Positions 25,703-34,061 of a stretch of 64,000 nt of DNA are shown in pieces. The stretch covers positions 248,001 through 312,000 of the forward strand of contig CAZQGO010000001.1 in the NCBI GenBank assembly GCA_964593065.1, in the 5' to 3' direction. The notes under the pieces are model-generated. The model was not told where the DNA came from. It did not search any database and saw nothing but the letters and a program-made list of their open reading frames with translations. The position numbers were made by a program, and so were the translations under genes. Positions within the stretch are counted from its first letter, which is position 1; each line of letters begins with the position of its first letter. The DNA is from CAZQGO01 sp964593065. GTDB taxonomy: Bacteria > Oederibacteriota > JAAXVQ01.

Positions 25703-25781
25703 GTTTCCGTCCGCCGGGGAGTTTAAGGTCGTCCTGTATGCGGGTAGGGGGACAAAACGGGAGCGGCGGACCCGGCGCGGG

Positions 25782-27434
25782 TCAGACCCACTGGTAGGCC
25801 TTCAAGACCGCCTGCGCGATGTTGGTCACGTGATCCCCGATTTTCTCGATGTTGCTGATGAAGTCCACAAAAACGATGCCGGCCAGGGGCTGGCAGCTTT
25901 TCCGGTTTAAGCGCATGAGATTGCTTTCTTTCAGTTGTTCATACTGGCGGTCCAGGCTGGTTTCCAAGGCCAGGACCTTCTCCGCCGCCTCCAGGTCGTT
26001 GTTTTGCAGGGCCAGGATGACGCTCTGAAACATGGTGCCGACGTTTTGCGACATGTCCCGCAGCTCCTGTACGGCATCCTCGTTCAGCTTCAGCCCCAGA
26101 CGCATCATGCGTTCGGCCAATTCGGACAGATTCGTCGCATGGTCCCCGACCCGCTCCAGGTCATTCACCGTGTGCATGAGCACCGGCAGCTGCGGCGCTT
26201 CCTCCCGCGACAGGTTCCGCTGTGACAAATCGACCAGGTATCTCGTGATCGTGGTCTGAAAATGATCGATGGCCTGCTCCTTGCCGCTCACCAGCTGCAA
26301 GACTCTGGAGTTCTTGTCGAAAAAACCCGTCAGAACGTCCTGCACCGTGCCCTCGGCCAGGTGGGCCATGCGTACGATTTCGTTCTTGGCCTGCTGCAGC
26401 GCCAGGGAAGGCTCTTCGAGCAGGTGCGGCTCCAGGTACTGGGGACGCTGGGGATCTTCGCCCGAGCGCGCGGGCATCAGCCAGATCAGGAACCTTTCCA
26501 TCTGGGACACGAGCGGCAGGAAGATCACGCACGAGTTGAACACGTTGAAAGCCGTGTGGGCCATGGCGATATGGGCCATGATGTTGCCGGTCGTCAGGGG
26601 CCCGGGCAGCAGCCATTCGATGAACCGCGCATACCAGCCGTTGTACACGAAAATCAGGGCATAGCCCACGCCGAGGACGTTGACGATGGTATGCGACATG
26701 GCCGTGCGCTTGGCCGCCAAATTGGTTTGCAGGCTCGCCAATTGCGCGGTGATGGTCGTTCCGATATTCTCACCGAGAATGATGGGGATGGCGGTATCGA
26801 AATTGATGAGACCCTGCCAGGCCAGGGCCTGCACCACGGCGACCGTGGCGGAAGAGGATTGCACCAACACGGTGAAGAGCAGACCGGCCAGGGTGCCGAG
26901 GATGGGGTGCCGGGACAAGAGGAGAAACAGGTTCTTGATGCCCTCGTACTGGGCGATCGGTTCGCTGGCGTCCTTCATGATCATCAGGCCGAAAAACAGC
27001 ACGCCGAAACCGAAAATAATCTCGCCGCGCTGGCGCCAGCGGGCGGCGCGGCTGAAGGACATCATGAAGAAACCGACGCCGATGGCCGGCAGGGCGTACA
27101 CTTGCACCTTGAAAATGGCCATGGAGGCGACAATCCAGGCCGTCAGGGTGGTGCCGATGTTGGCGCCCAACACGACGGCCAAGGCCTGCCTTAAGGTGAT
27201 CATGCCGGCATTGACCAAACCCACGGTCATGACCGTGGTGGCGGAGCTGCTTTGAATGAGGGCGGTAATGCCGGTGCCCACCAGCAGGCCCAGGATGCGG
27301 TTGCGGGTCAGGATACTCATAAAATGCTTGATCCGCTCGCTGGCGGCGTTGCGCAGGGCCTCGGACAGGAACTTCATGCCGAACAGGAACAGCCCGAGAC
27401 CGCCGATAAAGCCGAAGAGGATTTCTAAAGCCAT
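25782..27434 (-). CDS. Na+/phosphate cotransporter with C-terminal PhoU-like domain
   Basis: 550 residues. The membrane half contains two inverted repeats of the Na/Pi-cotransporter family, each with the QSSSAT signature: GITALIQSSSATTVMTVGLVNAG and TVLVQSSSATVAVVQALAWQG. The N-terminus GFIGGLGLFLFGMKFLSEAL also fits NptA/YjbB. From about residue 340 the soluble part (HLAEGTVQDVLTGFF, DLERVGDHATNLSELAERMM, NIEKIGDHVTNIAQAV) is a PhoU-like helical domain with the metal-binding E/D-x-x-D/H-x-x-N pattern. It probably moves phosphate with sodium, possibly outward when phosphate is abundant. It is the most distal gene of the phosphate cluster. Confidence 0.93.
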   Translation of the reverse strand: MALEILFGFIGGLGLFLFGMKFLSEALRNAASERIKHFMSILTRNRILGLLVGTGITALIQSSSATTVMTVGLVNAGMITLRQALAVVLGANIGTTLTAWIVASMAIFKVQVYALPAIGVGFFMMSFSRAARWRQRGEIIFGFGVLFFGLMIMKDASEPIAQYEGIKNLFLLLSRHPILGTLAGLLFTVLVQSSSATVAVVQALAWQGLINFDTAIPIILGENIGTTITAQLASLQTNLAAKRTAMSHTIVNVLGVGYALIFVYNGWYARFIEWLLPGPLTTGNIMAHIAMAHTAFNVFNSCVIFLPLVSQMERFLIWLMPARSGEDPQRPQYLEPHLLEEPSLALQQAKNEIVRMAHLAEGTVQDVLTGFFDKNSRVLQLVSGKEQAIDHFQTTITRYLVDLSQRNLSREEAPQLPVLMHTVNDLERVGDHATNLSELAERMMRLGLKLNEDAVQELRDMSQNVGTMFQSVILALQNNDLEAAEKVLALETSLDRQYEQLKESNLMRLNRKSCQPLAGIVFVDFISNIEKIGDHVTNIAQAVLKAYQWV

Positions 27435-27568
27435 GCCGCCACCAGGCCTGACGCGGGAATGCGGGGATTTTGAGCCATGATACTGGAGATTGGGGAATTG
27501 TCAAACTGAAAAATGCCGGGACGAGATCCCGCCCGCCACGGCGGAGGGTCCCGATGGAGCCGAGGCGG

Positions 27569-27796
27569 TTACTTGAATTTGCCCAGGAGATACAGCAACA
27601 GGGACAGCAGCAGGCTCAGCAGCAGGCCGCTGGCCAGAGGAAAATACCACCGCGCATTCCCCCGCACGATCGAGATGTCGCCGGGCAGGTGCCCGAACCA
27701 GGGGATTTTCGCGCCGAGCGCCAATGCCAGTCCGGCCAGGAACAACAACAAGCCCAGGAGCATGAGCCATCGGCCCAGAATGGGAAAGGAAGCCAC
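27569..27796 (-). CDS. small membrane protein, DUF2905 family
   Basis: 75 residues from a GTG at 27796 with AGGTGA seven bases upstream. Two membrane helices (LMLLGLLLFLAGLALALG and FPLASGLLLSLLLSLLLYLL) flank the family core KIPWFGHLPGDISIVRGNARWYFPL, whose LPGD-I-x-x-x-(R/K)-x-N motif defines DUF2905. No function is established. It sits between phoU and the Na/Pi cotransporter gene and is separated from phoU by a perfect 20-bp palindrome, so its link with phosphate may be only positional. Confidence 0.85.
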   Translation of the reverse strand: MASFPILGRWLMLLGLLLFLAGLALALGAKIPWFGHLPGDISIVRGNARWYFPLASGLLLSLLLSLLLYLLGKFK

Positions 27797-27812
27797 GGCT
27801 GTTCACCTCGGA

Positions 27813-27832
27813 GCCGGCCGCATGCGGCCGGC
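27813..27832. repeat. 20-bp perfect palindrome between phoU and the DUF2905 gene
   Basis: GCCGGCCGCA is followed directly by its reverse complement TGCGGCCGGC. As RNA it forms an eight-pair stem with a CAUG loop, four bases after the phoU stop. No T run follows, so a processing or pause site fits better than a classical terminator. Confidence 0.5.
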
Positions 27833-27836
27833 GTGT

Positions 27837-28532
27837 TCAGTCCGAGGGCGGGCAGTGCTCGCAGGTGGACAAATAATCCTCCACCCGGTGACGCACGATC
27901 TCGCCCTCGATCATATAAATGACGTCCTCGGCGATGTTGGTGGCATGGTCCGCGATGCGCTCCAAGTGGCGGGAAATGGAGAGCAAGTGAATGATGCCGT
28001 TGGTGTTCTTCGGTTCCTTGCAGATGCCCGCCTTGACCAGGTCGTACATGTTGCGGTTCATTTCATCCACGGCGTCGTCCATGGGCAGCACTTCCCGAGC
28101 CAGGCCGGAGTCCATGTTCACCAGGGCGTCCAGGCTACGGTTGACCATGGTCTGCACCTTTCGGGCCATTTCGCCGAAATCGAAGTCGATGTCGATCTTG
28201 GGCTGGGTCGCGAGGTAAACGGAACGCTCGGCGATGTTGACGGCCAGGTCGCCGATCCGCTCCAGGTCGTTGTTGATCTTGAGCACGGCCACGATGAAGC
28301 GTAAATCCACGGCCACGGGCTGGTACAGGGCCAGGAGTTTCAGGCAGTCTTCCTCGACGTTGATTTCCGTCTGGTCGATCTCCGGGTCCTGGCGGATCAC
28401 GGCTTCCGCGAGTTTCCCGTCCCGGGTTTCGACCGAACGGACGGCATGCTGGAGATTTTCCTCGACCAGCGTGCTCAAGGCGAGGAGTTTGCGCTTTAAA
28501 ATCTCAATTTCTTTTTGCAAGTGGGAAGTCAT
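27837..28532 (-). CDS. phoU: phosphate signalling protein PhoU
   Basis: 231 residues from ATG 28532 (AAGGTG upstream; the GTG at 28538 is less likely). Two three-helix repeats, each with the PhoU metal-binding signature: INNDLERIGDLAVNIAERSVYL and ISRHLERIADHATNIAEDVIYMIEG. The opening HLQKEIEILKRKLLALSTLVEENLQHAV is standard. PhoU links the Pst transporter to the PhoR kinase and turns signalling off when phosphate is plentiful. A hairpin followed by T6 lies between pstB and this gene, so phoU may be transcribed partly on its own. Confidence 0.95.
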   Translation of the reverse strand: MTSHLQKEIEILKRKLLALSTLVEENLQHAVRSVETRDGKLAEAVIRQDPEIDQTEINVEEDCLKLLALYQPVAVDLRFIVAVLKINNDLERIGDLAVNIAERSVYLATQPKIDIDFDFGEMARKVQTMVNRSLDALVNMDSGLAREVLPMDDAVDEMNRNMYDLVKAGICKEPKNTNGIIHLLSISRHLERIADHATNIAEDVIYMIEGEIVRHRVEDYLSTCEHCPPSD

Positions 28533-28770
28533 GGGCACCTTCTTTCGATTCTGGAAGCGCGCGCTGCGTAGTCCGGGCCGGCGGACGCGTTGGTCCAGCG
28601 CGCGCGTCCGGTGCGCCGCCGAACCTCAGCACAGGGAAAAATATCCTCCACCCGTGGCGCCGCGGAAATCCCGAGCGCGCGAGCCGTTTCCTCCGGCCAG
28701 GGTGTGGTTACAAACGGCCGTCGGCAAGCCCGCCGGCCCTATTTTACTCCGTTTGCCTCTTGCGGGGGAT

Positions 28771-28801
28771 GAAAAAACCAGCCGAGGTTCAGGCCGGGCT
28801 A
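28771..28801 (-). terminator. possible rho-independent terminator after pstB
   Basis: Read on the minus strand, AGCC...GGCT (28800-28797 with 28783-28780) forms a weak GC stem, followed by GGTTTTTT. It lies just past the pstB stop (28811). The stem is short, so efficiency is uncertain. Confidence 0.4.
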
Positions 28802-28810
28802 GCAATGCCG

Positions 28811-29572
28811 CTATCCAAAGCGACCCGTAATATAGTCCTCCGTGAGTTTTTCGGCGGGCGAGGTGAATATTTTGTCGGTTTTACCGAATTCGACAAGTTC
28901 TCCGAGCATCATGAACCCCGTCCAATCGGAAATCCGGGCCGCCTGCTGCATGTTGTGCGTGACGATGATGATGGTGATTTCTTTTCGCATTTGCGCCACC
29001 AATTCCTCGATCTTGGCGGTGGAGATCGGATCCAGGGCGGAGGTCGGTTCGTCAAAAAGCAGGACCTCCGGGTCGACCGCCAGGGCCCGGGCAATGACGA
29101 GCCTCTGCTGCTGGCCTCCGGAAAGTTCGTAGGCGCTCGTGCCCAGTTTGTCCTTGACTTCGTCCCAGAGCACGGCGTGACGCAGGGCCTGTTCGACCTT
29201 TTCCGCGAGCTCGCCGCGCTGGCGTATCCCCCTGAGCTTCAAGCCGTAGGCGACGTTCTCGAAGATGGTCATGGGAAAAGGCGTCGGTTTCTGAAAGACC
29301 ATCCCGATGCGGCTCCGGAGAGCAATGGGATCCGTTTCCTTCAGCAGAATATCGTTTCCCTGGAACAGGATCTGGCCGGCATAACGGTTTTTCGGATACA
29401 AATCGTGCATGCGGTTGAAGCAGCGGAGGAGCGTGGTTTTTCCGCAGCCGGAGGGACCGATCAGGGCGGTCACGCCGTGGCGATGGACCGTGAAATTGAT
29501 ATGCTTCAGGGCCTGGACGTCCGCGTAATAGAAATCGAGGTCCCTGACCTCGAATTCGGCCGTGTCGCTCAC
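28811..29572 (-). CDS. pstB: phosphate ABC transporter ATP-binding protein
   Basis: 253 residues. The GTG at 29572 is chosen because GGAGGT lies about seven bases upstream and the codon overlaps the pstA stop (GTGA); an in-frame ATG at 29587 lies inside pstA and precedes that ribosome binding site. Walker A GPSGCGKT, Q-loop VFQKPTPFPMTIFENV, signature YELSGGQQQRL, Walker B VLLFDEPTSALDP and H-loop IIVTHNMQQA are all intact. The phrase CFNRMHDLYP is specific to PstB. It energises high-affinity phosphate uptake through PstCA. Confidence 0.97.
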   Translation of the reverse strand: MSDTAEFEVRDLDFYYADVQALKHINFTVHRHGVTALIGPSGCGKTTLLRCFNRMHDLYPKNRYAGQILFQGNDILLKETDPIALRSRIGMVFQKPTPFPMTIFENVAYGLKLRGIRQRGELAEKVEQALRHAVLWDEVKDKLGTSAYELSGGQQQRLVIARALAVDPEVLLFDEPTSALDPISTAKIEELVAQMRKEITIIIVTHNMQQAARISDWTGFMMLGELVEFGKTDKIFTSPAEKLTEDYITGRFG

Positions 29573-30411
29573 GAATGATACCTCCATTTGATGATGAGCC
29601 TTCCCGCGATGGTGAGAAGAAGGATGAAGAACGTGATTAAAAAGGAAGCGGCCCAGGCCTGGGCGTGCCAGTTGTCGTACGGTCCCATGGCATACTGGAA
29701 AATCGAAACCGTGAGCGAGGCCATCGGACCGTTCATGTCGGAGCTGAAAAAGGAATTGTTGAAGGAAGTAAAAAGCAGCGGGGCGGTTTCGCCGGCCACG
29801 CGCGCGATCGAAAGCAGGATCCCGGTCAAGATTCCCGTCGCGGCCCCGCGGTACACCACCTGGGTGATGACCTTGTAGTAAGGCGCCCCCAGGGCGAAAG
29901 CGGCTTCGCGCAGGGTCCAGGGAACCAGCAAGAGCATGTTTTCCGTGGTGCGGAGAACCACCGGGATCATGATGATCGCCAGGGCGACCGCGCCCGCCCA
30001 GCCGTTGAAATGTCCTGCCGGCCGGACCAGCACGGCGTAAATGAAGGTCCCGATCACGATGGAAGGCACGCTGACCATGATGTCCGAGAGCACGCTGATG
30101 ATCCGGGAGATCATCTTGCCGTGGGCATACTCCGCCAAAAAAGTCCCTCCCAGGATCCCGACCGGAATGCCGATCAGAGTGGCGGTGAAGGTGATCAGCA
30201 TCTGGCCGACAAAGGCGTTGCGCAAGCCGCCGCCGGCCACGCCGGCGGGAACCGGGTCCTGAAAAACCAAGTCCAGGGAAAGCGCGCTCAGGCCCTGGTA
30301 CAAAACGTCCCCGAGGATGAACACCAGCCAAAAAAGGCCCGTCAGGGCCGCCAGGGTGCTCAGGCTCAGTGCGATGGCACCGGAGAATTTCCGCCGGGTT
30401 TCCAGGATCAT
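29569..30411 (-). CDS. pstA: phosphate ABC transporter permease PstA
   Basis: 280 residues from ATG 30411, which overlaps the pstC stop (ATGA). Six hydrophobic segments. PstA features: GGGLRNAFVGQMLITFTATLIGIPVGILGGTFLAEYA near the first periplasmic side, VVLRTTENMLLLVPWTLREAAFALGA (the EAA coupling loop contacting PstB) and GETAPLLFTS. The last phrase is shared by nearly all PstA proteins. It forms the membrane channel together with PstC. Confidence 0.96.
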   Translation of the reverse strand: MILETRRKFSGAIALSLSTLAALTGLFWLVFILGDVLYQGLSALSLDLVFQDPVPAGVAGGGLRNAFVGQMLITFTATLIGIPVGILGGTFLAEYAHGKMISRIISVLSDIMVSVPSIVIGTFIYAVLVRPAGHFNGWAGAVALAIIMIPVVLRTTENMLLLVPWTLREAAFALGAPYYKVITQVVYRGAATGILTGILLSIARVAGETAPLLFTSFNNSFFSSDMNGPMASLTVSIFQYAMGPYDNWHAQAWAASFLITFFILLLTIAGRLIIKWRYHS

Positions 30412-31352
30412 TTCGAGTATCTTCTTTCCGCCCGGAGCAGGAAGAGCTTGGCAACCGCCAGCGTGATGAAGCTCATGACGAACAGCACCAGGGCGAGGTA
30501 GAACAGGGAGGCCAGGTAGATGTTTTGATCCGCCTCGGTAAACTCGTTCGCCAGGGTGACGGTGATGGTCGCGGCGGCGTCGAACAGCGAGGTGGGAATG
30601 CGGTGGTTGTTTCCCAAGACGAAGGCCACCGCCATGGTTTCTCCCAGTGCCCTCCCCAAGGACAGGACGATCCCGCCGAACACGCCCAGTTTCGCATAGG
30701 GCATGACCACGTCCCGGACGACTTCCCATTGGGTCGCGCCGAGCGCATAGGCGGATTCCTTCACCACCGCCGGCGTGAGGTTGAAGGAATCGCGCGCGAT
30801 GCTGGCGGTAAAGGGAATGAGCATGATGCTCAGGATGACGCTGGAGGTGAGGAGGTCCACGCCCAGCGGAGTACCGCTGAAAAGCAGCCCCAGCAGAGGA
30901 ATTCCCCGGGTGAGGTTTTGTAGAAACGGCTCCACGACCTTGCTCATGATGGGCGAGAGCGTAAACAAACCCCACATGCCGTAAATGATGCTGGGAATCG
31001 CCGCCAGCAATTCGATGGCCGTCCCGATGGGGCCTTTCAGGAAATTCGGCGAAACTTCGGTTAAAAAAATGGCGATGCCGAGCGCGACCGGAATCGCCAT
31101 GAGCAGCGACAGGAGTGTGGTAATCAGGGTTCCGAAGATGTTCGTGAGGGCTCCGAATTGTTCCTTGACGGGGTCCCAGGCGGTGGAGAAAAGGAAATGG
31201 AAAATCCCGAAACGCTGAATCGCGGGCAGGGATTCGTAGATGAGAACCCATAAAATGCCGATGATGAACAAAATGATGGCGAACGAGGCCAAACCCGTAA
31301 GCGAAGAAAACAATAAATCCACCGGGTCCTTTTTCGCCGTTTGAGCGGGCAT
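30408..31352 (-). CDS. pstC: phosphate ABC transporter permease PstC
   Basis: 314 residues from ATG 31352, with GGAGGGG upstream on the minus strand; the frame is open to 31439 but that part has no family features. Six membrane segments, and the PstC motifs GIPVALG-type helix (AIPVALGIAIFLTEVSP), LLAAIPSIIYGMWGLF, and the EAA-like loop ESAYALGATQWEVVRDVVMPYA, then LGRALGETMAVAFVLGN. The GETMAV phrase is the PstC counterpart of PstA's GETAPL. It is separated from pstS by 186 bases that contain a strong stem-loop. Confidence 0.96.
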   Translation of the reverse strand: MPAQTAKKDPVDLLFSSLTGLASFAIILFIIGILWVLIYESLPAIQRFGIFHFLFSTAWDPVKEQFGALTNIFGTLITTLLSLLMAIPVALGIAIFLTEVSPNFLKGPIGTAIELLAAIPSIIYGMWGLFTLSPIMSKVVEPFLQNLTRGIPLLGLLFSGTPLGVDLLTSSVILSIMLIPFTASIARDSFNLTPAVVKESAYALGATQWEVVRDVVMPYAKLGVFGGIVLSLGRALGETMAVAFVLGNNHRIPTSLFDAAATITVTLANEFTEADQNIYLASLFYLALVLFVMSFITLAVAKLFLLRAERRYSK

Positions 31353-31478
31353 GAGTCTTTTCCCCTCCGCAGGGGTGATCCACAAGTCGCGTGGTGGGCA
31401 TCCGAGCGGGCTCCTACCCGCCCCGGCCGGGCCCGGCACCGGTTCGGGAGAACCTCCGCAGCGGGAGAGTCTGACGGA

Positions 31479-31523
31479 CCCAACCGGCGAATGGAGCCGT
31501 TTCGGCCCGACCCGCCGGTTGGG
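31479..31523 (-). promoter_or_regulatory. stem-loop between pstS and pstC
   Basis: CCCAACCGGCG (31479-31489) and CGCCGGTTGGG (31513-31523) are perfect 11-bp inverted repeats with a 23-base loop, just after the pstS stop. There is no T tract. Such intergenic structures typically protect the upstream mRNA and dampen expression of the transporter genes relative to the binding protein; this role is inferred. Confidence 0.6.
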
Positions 31524-31538
31524 CTTGGCTTCCCGGTC

Positions 31539-32552
31539 TTACTGCAGGCCGTTCGCTTTCCAGTAGGCCCGAATTTTGTTTTTCAACGATTCGGGCAGCG
31601 GCACGTAGATCAGTTCCTTCGCCTTGGCGTCGCCGTTCGTAAAAGCCCAATCATAGAAGGCCGCCACCTTTTTATTGGCGTCCTTCTTTTCCTTGGCCAG
31701 CAGAATGAAGGTAGCGCCGGCTATCGGCCAGGCGTTCTTGCCCGGCGCATTGACGAGCCAGAGATCAAAATGGTTGTCGGCGCTGAAATCAGCCGTCGCC
31801 GCGGCGTCCTCGAAGGTCTCGAAACTCGGCGCCACGAAATTGCCCGCCGCATTTTTCAAAATCACATATGCCAGCTTGTTCTGCTCCGCATAGGCATACT
31901 CGACATAGCCGATCGAGTTCGCCGTTCTCTGGGTATAGTTCGCCACGCCTTCGTTGCCCTTGCCACCGATTCCGACGGGCCAGGCCAGTGATTTGCCGGC
32001 ACCGACTTTCGTTTTCCACTCCGGGGAGACTTCGCTGAGGTAAGTCGAGAAGATCGCCGTTGTCCCGGAACCGTCCGAACGGTGGACCACGCTGATTTCA
32101 GCACGGGGAAGCTTCACCTTGGGGTTCATGGACTGGATGGCCTTGTCGTCCCAGCGCTTGATTTCACCCAGGAAAATCCTGGCCAAAACAATGCCGTCCA
32201 GTTTCAATGCGCCCGCCTTCACCCCGGAAATATGGACCACGGGAACCACGCCTCCCATGACGGCGGGAAATTGCAGCAGCTTGTCCTTTTGAAGTTCCTC
32301 GGTGGTCAGCGGTGCATCGGACGCTCCGAAATCCACGGTCCGCGCCGTAATCTGACGGACGCCGCCGCCCGACCCGATGGACTGGTAGTTCAGTTGCATG
32401 CCCGTCGCCTGATGGTAGTCATAGGCCCAGGCGGAATAGACCGGGAAGGGAAAGGAAGCTCCCGCCCCGTTCAGGGTCTCCGCGGCCTGCGCCACAGAAA
32501 CGGCGGACAACAATGCCAAAGCTGTCGTGGCTAAAAATTTAGCGAACCGCAT
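31539..32552 (-). CDS. pstS: phosphate ABC transporter substrate-binding protein
   Basis: 337 residues. Signal peptide MRFAKFLATTALALLSAVSVAQA with a cleavage site before AETLNGAG. The mature protein shows the phosphate pocket segments GAGASFPFPVYSAW, YQSIGSGGGVRQI, VDFGASDAPL and VHRSDGSGTTAIFSTYLS, all diagnostic of PstS. It captures phosphate in the periplasm for PstCAB. The gene has its own Pho-box promoter (32588-32620). A stem-loop after its stop may let PstS accumulate above the permeases. Confidence 0.97.
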   Translation of the reverse strand: MRFAKFLATTALALLSAVSVAQAAETLNGAGASFPFPVYSAWAYDYHQATGMQLNYQSIGSGGGVRQITARTVDFGASDAPLTTEELQKDKLLQFPAVMGGVVPVVHISGVKAGALKLDGIVLARIFLGEIKRWDDKAIQSMNPKVKLPRAEISVVHRSDGSGTTAIFSTYLSEVSPEWKTKVGAGKSLAWPVGIGGKGNEGVANYTQRTANSIGYVEYAYAEQNKLAYVILKNAAGNFVAPSFETFEDAAATADFSADNHFDLWLVNAPGKNAWPIAGATFILLAKEKKDANKKVAAFYDWAFTNGDAKAKELIYVPLPESLKNKIRAYWKANGLQ

Positions 32553-32587
32553 GATCGTTTTCCTCCGTTTATTTGGATGATGGATCG

Positions 32588-32620
32588 AGCATACACGATC
32601 TCATGTTAGATTCTTGTTAG
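32588..32620 (-). promoter_or_regulatory. Pho box and promoter of pstS
   Basis: On the minus strand CTAAC at 32620-32616 and CTAAC at 32609-32605 repeat with an 11-base period, as in E. coli (CTGTC) and Bacillus (TTAACA) Pho boxes. Eleven bases further on is a -10-like TATGCT (32593-32588). There is no -35 consensus, as expected for a PhoB-activated promoter. The same repeat is found ahead of phoB and the porin gene. Confidence 0.7.
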
Positions 32621-32663
32621 GCTTCGATGAGTTTCTCGTATGCGCATCTGTGCTTGGCTTTTT

Positions 32664-32723
32664 CGGGTCCGGCGGTTTCCGCCGAACCCGGTTTCGCTTG
32701 CGTTGCGCCGGGAAGACCCGGCG
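32664..32723 (-). terminator. tandem hairpins after the porin gene
   Basis: Just downstream of the porin stop, CGCCGGG/CCCGGCG (32706-32712 with 32717-32723, loop of four) and a 12-bp stem with one mismatch (32664-32675 with 32679-32690, loop TTT) follow each other. Neither has a T run on the minus strand. They probably separate the porin transcript from pstS. Confidence 0.45.
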
Positions 32724-32737
32724 GTGTTTTGCGGCAC

Positions 32738-33793
32738 CTATTTGAACTTCATCACCAGGTCCGCCTGCAGCCGGTTGTACGGCAGCGGATCGGGAGTGCT
32801 GACCGCGTACCGGCTGGCGATATATGTTAAACCGACCGTGAAATTGTCCCAGGGGGCGTATTCCGCCGAGGCGATCACGCCATCCGAATCGGGCAGGGCG
32901 TTGGCGAAGTCCGAATCGCCCATCGAACCGGCCTCGGCCGCGAGCGCGCGGTAGTCCACGCTGGCCTGCCAGGTACCCTGCTTGCCGGCCTTGCCGACCC
33001 CGACCCCGGCCAGATAACCGGTATTGTCCCGGCTTTTGTCGCCGTTCAGGACGTAGGAACCGTACACCTTGACCGGCAGATCACCGAGCTGGGTCCCGGC
33101 TTCCAGGAAGAACTCGTCCATAAGCACGTCGGTGAGCGTGAACTCGTGATACCCGCCGCCGACCTTGACCTTGATGCTGTCGATCGCGATGACGACTCCC
33201 GCCTGGAACGCGTACAGCATCTTGTCCACCGAGTTCGAGACCTCGTCGATCCAGAAGCCGCCCAGGGTCCCGAAAACCGTGAGCATGTCAGCGGCCGGGA
33301 TCTCGGCGGCGACCGCCATGCCTTCCGGGGTGATGTCGCCGTCGTAGATGAGCGGCGCCTTGCCCAGAGTCACGAAGGGATTCTTGATCTTGCCGCCGGT
33401 GAGCGACAGCACGTCACCCAGCGGCGAGAGGGTGAACTGAGCCAGGTCCAGCCCGATGCCCTTGTTGTCGAAACTTCCGGTCAGGGTCTGGTTCCGGGAG
33501 TTGATCTCGCCGGGCGACGTGGCGAGTCTGACCTCAGTATCCAGCACGTCGTTGACCTTGGCCTGAAGCCCGAAGCGGAGGCGGATGCGCTGGCGGTCGC
33601 GCTGGGGCCGGCTGACCACGTCCCCGGTGACCAGGTCAACCTGGGAATCCTGGATGTTCTCGTGGCGGTAACGCAGATCCCCGGACCAACTGATGTGGTC
33701 GTACCACTCGGCCCCGGCCACCCGTGCGGCCGGGAGAACGAACGCTCCGGTCAAAACCGCGGCGAAGATGATGCGAACAATACTTTTCGGCAT
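32738..33793 (-). CDS. porin-like outer-membrane beta-barrel
   Basis: 351 residues from ATG 33793 (AAGGAG twelve bases upstream; the frame is open to 33856). Signal peptide SIVRIIFAAVLTGAFVLPAARVAGA, then EWYDHISWSGDLRYRHENIQD, the characteristic start of the 'putative porin' family (Porin_5-like). Alternating polar/hydrophobic strands continue to the C-terminus (FTVGLTYIASRYAVS... LQADLVMKFK), although a terminal aromatic residue is lacking (ends in KFK). A Pho-box-like repeat lies upstream and pstS downstream, so I infer a phosphate-starvation porin, analogous in role to OprP or PhoE but not of their sequence family. Confidence 0.8.
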   Translation of the reverse strand: MPKSIVRIIFAAVLTGAFVLPAARVAGAEWYDHISWSGDLRYRHENIQDSQVDLVTGDVVSRPQRDRQRIRLRFGLQAKVNDVLDTEVRLATSPGEINSRNQTLTGSFDNKGIGLDLAQFTLSPLGDVLSLTGGKIKNPFVTLGKAPLIYDGDITPEGMAVAAEIPAADMLTVFGTLGGFWIDEVSNSVDKMLYAFQAGVVIAIDSIKVKVGGGYHEFTLTDVLMDEFFLEAGTQLGDLPVKVYGSYVLNGDKSRDNTGYLAGVGVGKAGKQGTWQASVDYRALAAEAGSMGDSDFANALPDSDGVIASAEYAPWDNFTVGLTYIASRYAVSTPDPLPYNRLQADLVMKFK

Positions 33794-34011
33794 GATCGTA
33801 TGACTCTCCTTCTTGGTTGATTTGATCCTCGTCGTTGAGGTCATGCATCTTCCCACTGATGCGGGAGTGGAGTGCCCCCTCCCCTTGAACTCGTATCCCG
33901 CTTTTCACCTCCCCCGCTCCGCGTAATTGATTCGCGAACGCCGAGGCCATCCTTCGATGCCCGTTTGAAACGCCGAAAGCGAAGCTGGCGTGCCTGAGCG
34001 AATCGGGCAAG

Positions 34012-34054
34012 AAAGTATCAAAAGCGGGTTAGACAGAAATGAATGGCAAGTTAG
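34012..34054 (-). promoter_or_regulatory. Pho box-like repeat and promoter of the porin gene
   Basis: On the minus strand, CTAAC at 34054-34050 and CTAAC at 34032-34028 are 22 bases (two helical turns) apart. Ten bases after the second is TACTTT (34017-34012), a plausible -10. The arrangement parallels the pstS promoter, with one middle half-site degenerate. The porin start is about 220 bases downstream. Confidence 0.5.
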
Positions 34055-34061
34055 AAAAGGA

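Noticed and set aside
25709..25771. Bidirectional terminator GTCCGCCG/CGGCGGAC between the converging PflX and Na/Pi genes
   Set aside because: The arms are 47 bases apart with no T tract; probably chance in GC-rich DNA.
26262..27194. 310-codon open frame on the plus strand
   Set aside because: Antisense to the Na/Pi cotransporter; His/Gln/Gly-rich shadow without ribosome binding site.
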